Assembly (NCBI GenBank): GCA_018659505.1
Contig: JABJMI010000162.1
Span: 1-5,836, forward strand
From: Planctomicrobium sp.
GTDB lineage: Bacteria > Planctomycetota > Planctomycetia > Planctomycetales > Planctomycetaceae
Direction: 5' to 3'
DNA: 5,836 nt
Shown here: positions 5,001 through 5,836 of the stretch, one piece after another
Layout of the letters: each line of letters begins with the position of its first letter
Numbering within the stretch: the stretch's first letter is position 1
Made by a program: the position numbers and the translations under genes
The notes under the pieces: generated by a model
Told to the model about the DNA's origin: nothing
The model's database searches: none
The model's input: the letters and a program-made list of their open reading frames with translations, nothing else

Positions 5001-5836
5001 CTACGCCTTATCTGGAACGATCTGCCCATGTTCACGGAGCAACGTGTGGATTTCCGAAATTGGAACTTCCAGAGGAGTTGTTCCAGCATTGGCAGCTAAC
5101 GCAGCCGCGACACCCGCAGCTTGGCCCATGCCCATACACGATGCCTGTACTCGTAAACCGGAGTTCGCCAGTCGATCACTACTGACACATCGACCAGCGA
5201 CGATGATGTTTCGGCTCGCTTTTGGAATTAGCGCTCTTAGCGGAATTGTGGGGACTTTGCCCGGCTTAAGCGGCTTCGGTCTCACACCTGTTTTTGTGTG
5301 AAGATCGACAGGGTAGAACGCATAGCTGATTGCGTCGTCGAATATGCGACCGGAGGTGTAGTCGTTCACTGTGATCAGCGTTTCGCCTTCAATGCGGTAG
5401 CTTTCGCGGAAACCTGTTTCCGGTTGCAGGTGCATCAATCGCTTCTTCTCTTTGCGAACCTTGGCGAGGATTGATTTTCGTCCAGTCAGGTTGGCCTCGG
5501 TTGCCGTCCTCGAATTCGTCGAGTCGGCACCATGAACGTAAAGTCGATGAATCTGATTCCTTCCCGGTTGATGTTCCTTGCCTAACATGAACAGAAACGA
5601 ACCAGGCTGTCGTTCTTCCTCCTTTAAACGCGGCAGTCCCAGCATGCCTACGACTTCCGCACCACCGGTGCAGTCGATGATCTGCTTGCACCGTACCCTC
5701 CTGTTCGTTCCAAATCCAACACAATCAACCTGCCAGCCGTTGTCCGTCTTCGTGACTGCCTGCGGAAACTCGTAAAACGCGATATCCACGCCAGCTTGAG
5801 CACACTTCTCTTCGGCGAGAATCGCGTAGAGAAACT
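5001..5836 (-). CDS. FAD-dependent oxidoreductase (pfam12831-like), 3' part; 5' end outside the window
   Basis: The last 277 residues of a FAD-dependent oxidoreductase. The frame is open to the window edge (FLYAILAEEKCAQAG precedes the internal GTG at 5789), so the N-terminal GxGxxG dinucleotide-binding motif is off-window. Seen here in order: IIDCTGGAE (52-60), the second FAD-contact segment typical after a Rossmann beta strand; ETGFRESYRIEGE (about 140-152), the family's RExxRIxG box, with Tyr where a second Arg is common; SYAFYPVDLH; and NIIVAGRCVSSDR (209-221). The C-terminal RVQASCMGMGQAAGVAAALA (228-247) closes over the flavin. The protein ends VPDKA and stops at 5003-5001 (TAG). The substrate is not predictable; family members in planctomycetes are often linked to catabolism of complex organic matter. 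The DUF4405/DUF2271-like gene follows and may be its electron-transfer partner. Confidence 0.9.
   Translation of the reverse strand, partial: FLYAILAEEKCAQAGVDIAFYEFPQAVTKTDNGWQVDCVGFGTNRRVRCKQIIDCTGGAEVVGMLGLPRLKEEERQPGSFLFMLGKEHQPGRNQIHRLYVHGADSTNSRTATEANLTGRKSILAKVRKEKKRLMHLQPETGFRESYRIEGETLITVNDYTSGRIFDDAISYAFYPVDLHTKTGVRPKPLKPGKVPTIPLRALIPKASRNIIVAGRCVSSDRLANSGLRVQASCMGMGQAAGVAAALAANAGTTPLEVPISEIHTLLREHGQIVPDKA

Noticed and set aside
4739..5185. 148-codon + strand frame opposite the two right-hand genes
   Set aside because: It spans the intergenic gap and is antisense to two well-supported genes; a shadow frame.

Overview
The window looks like accessory chromosome from a planctomycete (Planctomycetota). 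The evidence is indirect. The tyrosine recombinase ends in an ALRHSWATN...LMGHK...MLARVY block of a type I associate with planctomycete integrases. There is a secreted ceramidase-like protein and a pfam12831-type FAD oxidoreductase. A CCCGAAGCG-type repeat of the kind I associate with planctomycete intergenic DNA is also present. GC content looks a little below 50%, Shine-Dalgarno signals are mostly weak, and the genes are widely spaced. The genus cannot be fixed from this sequence.

Left block (1-1814): the 3' part of a tyrosine recombinase/integrase gene on the + strand is interrupted by a TAA placed exactly after the catalytic tyrosine. The frame stays open for another 24 family-like codons, to a second TAA at 1046-1048. 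A 166-bp intergenic stretch follows, with a half-copy of a dispersed repeat and an integron-attC-like half-site. Next is an unrecognised 178-aa gene on the - strand. Its 5' side carries a perfect 34-bp palindrome (1781-1814).

Middle block (1815-3981): about 520 bp without a convincing gene contains a strongly foldable element (2009-2068). Then comes a 480-aa exported protein of the neutral/alkaline ceramidase family. Its likely metal-ligand positions are kept, but the usual GDVSPN catalytic-serine motif is altered. After this gene lie a possible hairpin terminator and a second copy of the structured repeat (3850-3898), in the gap before the next, convergent gene.

Right block (3982-5836): two genes read leftward on the - strand. 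First is a FAD-dependent oxidoreductase whose 5' end lies beyond the window. After 83 bp there is a three-helix membrane protein with conserved-looking histidines (DUF4405-like) fused to a periplasmic DUF2271-like domain. Both look redox-related and may be co-transcribed, although a dispersed repeat lies between them. I see no rRNA, tRNA, CRISPR array or complete insertion sequence. No complete new system is evident. The most unusual signals are the 34-bp palindrome, the two-copy bipartite hairpin repeat and the integrase stop codon.
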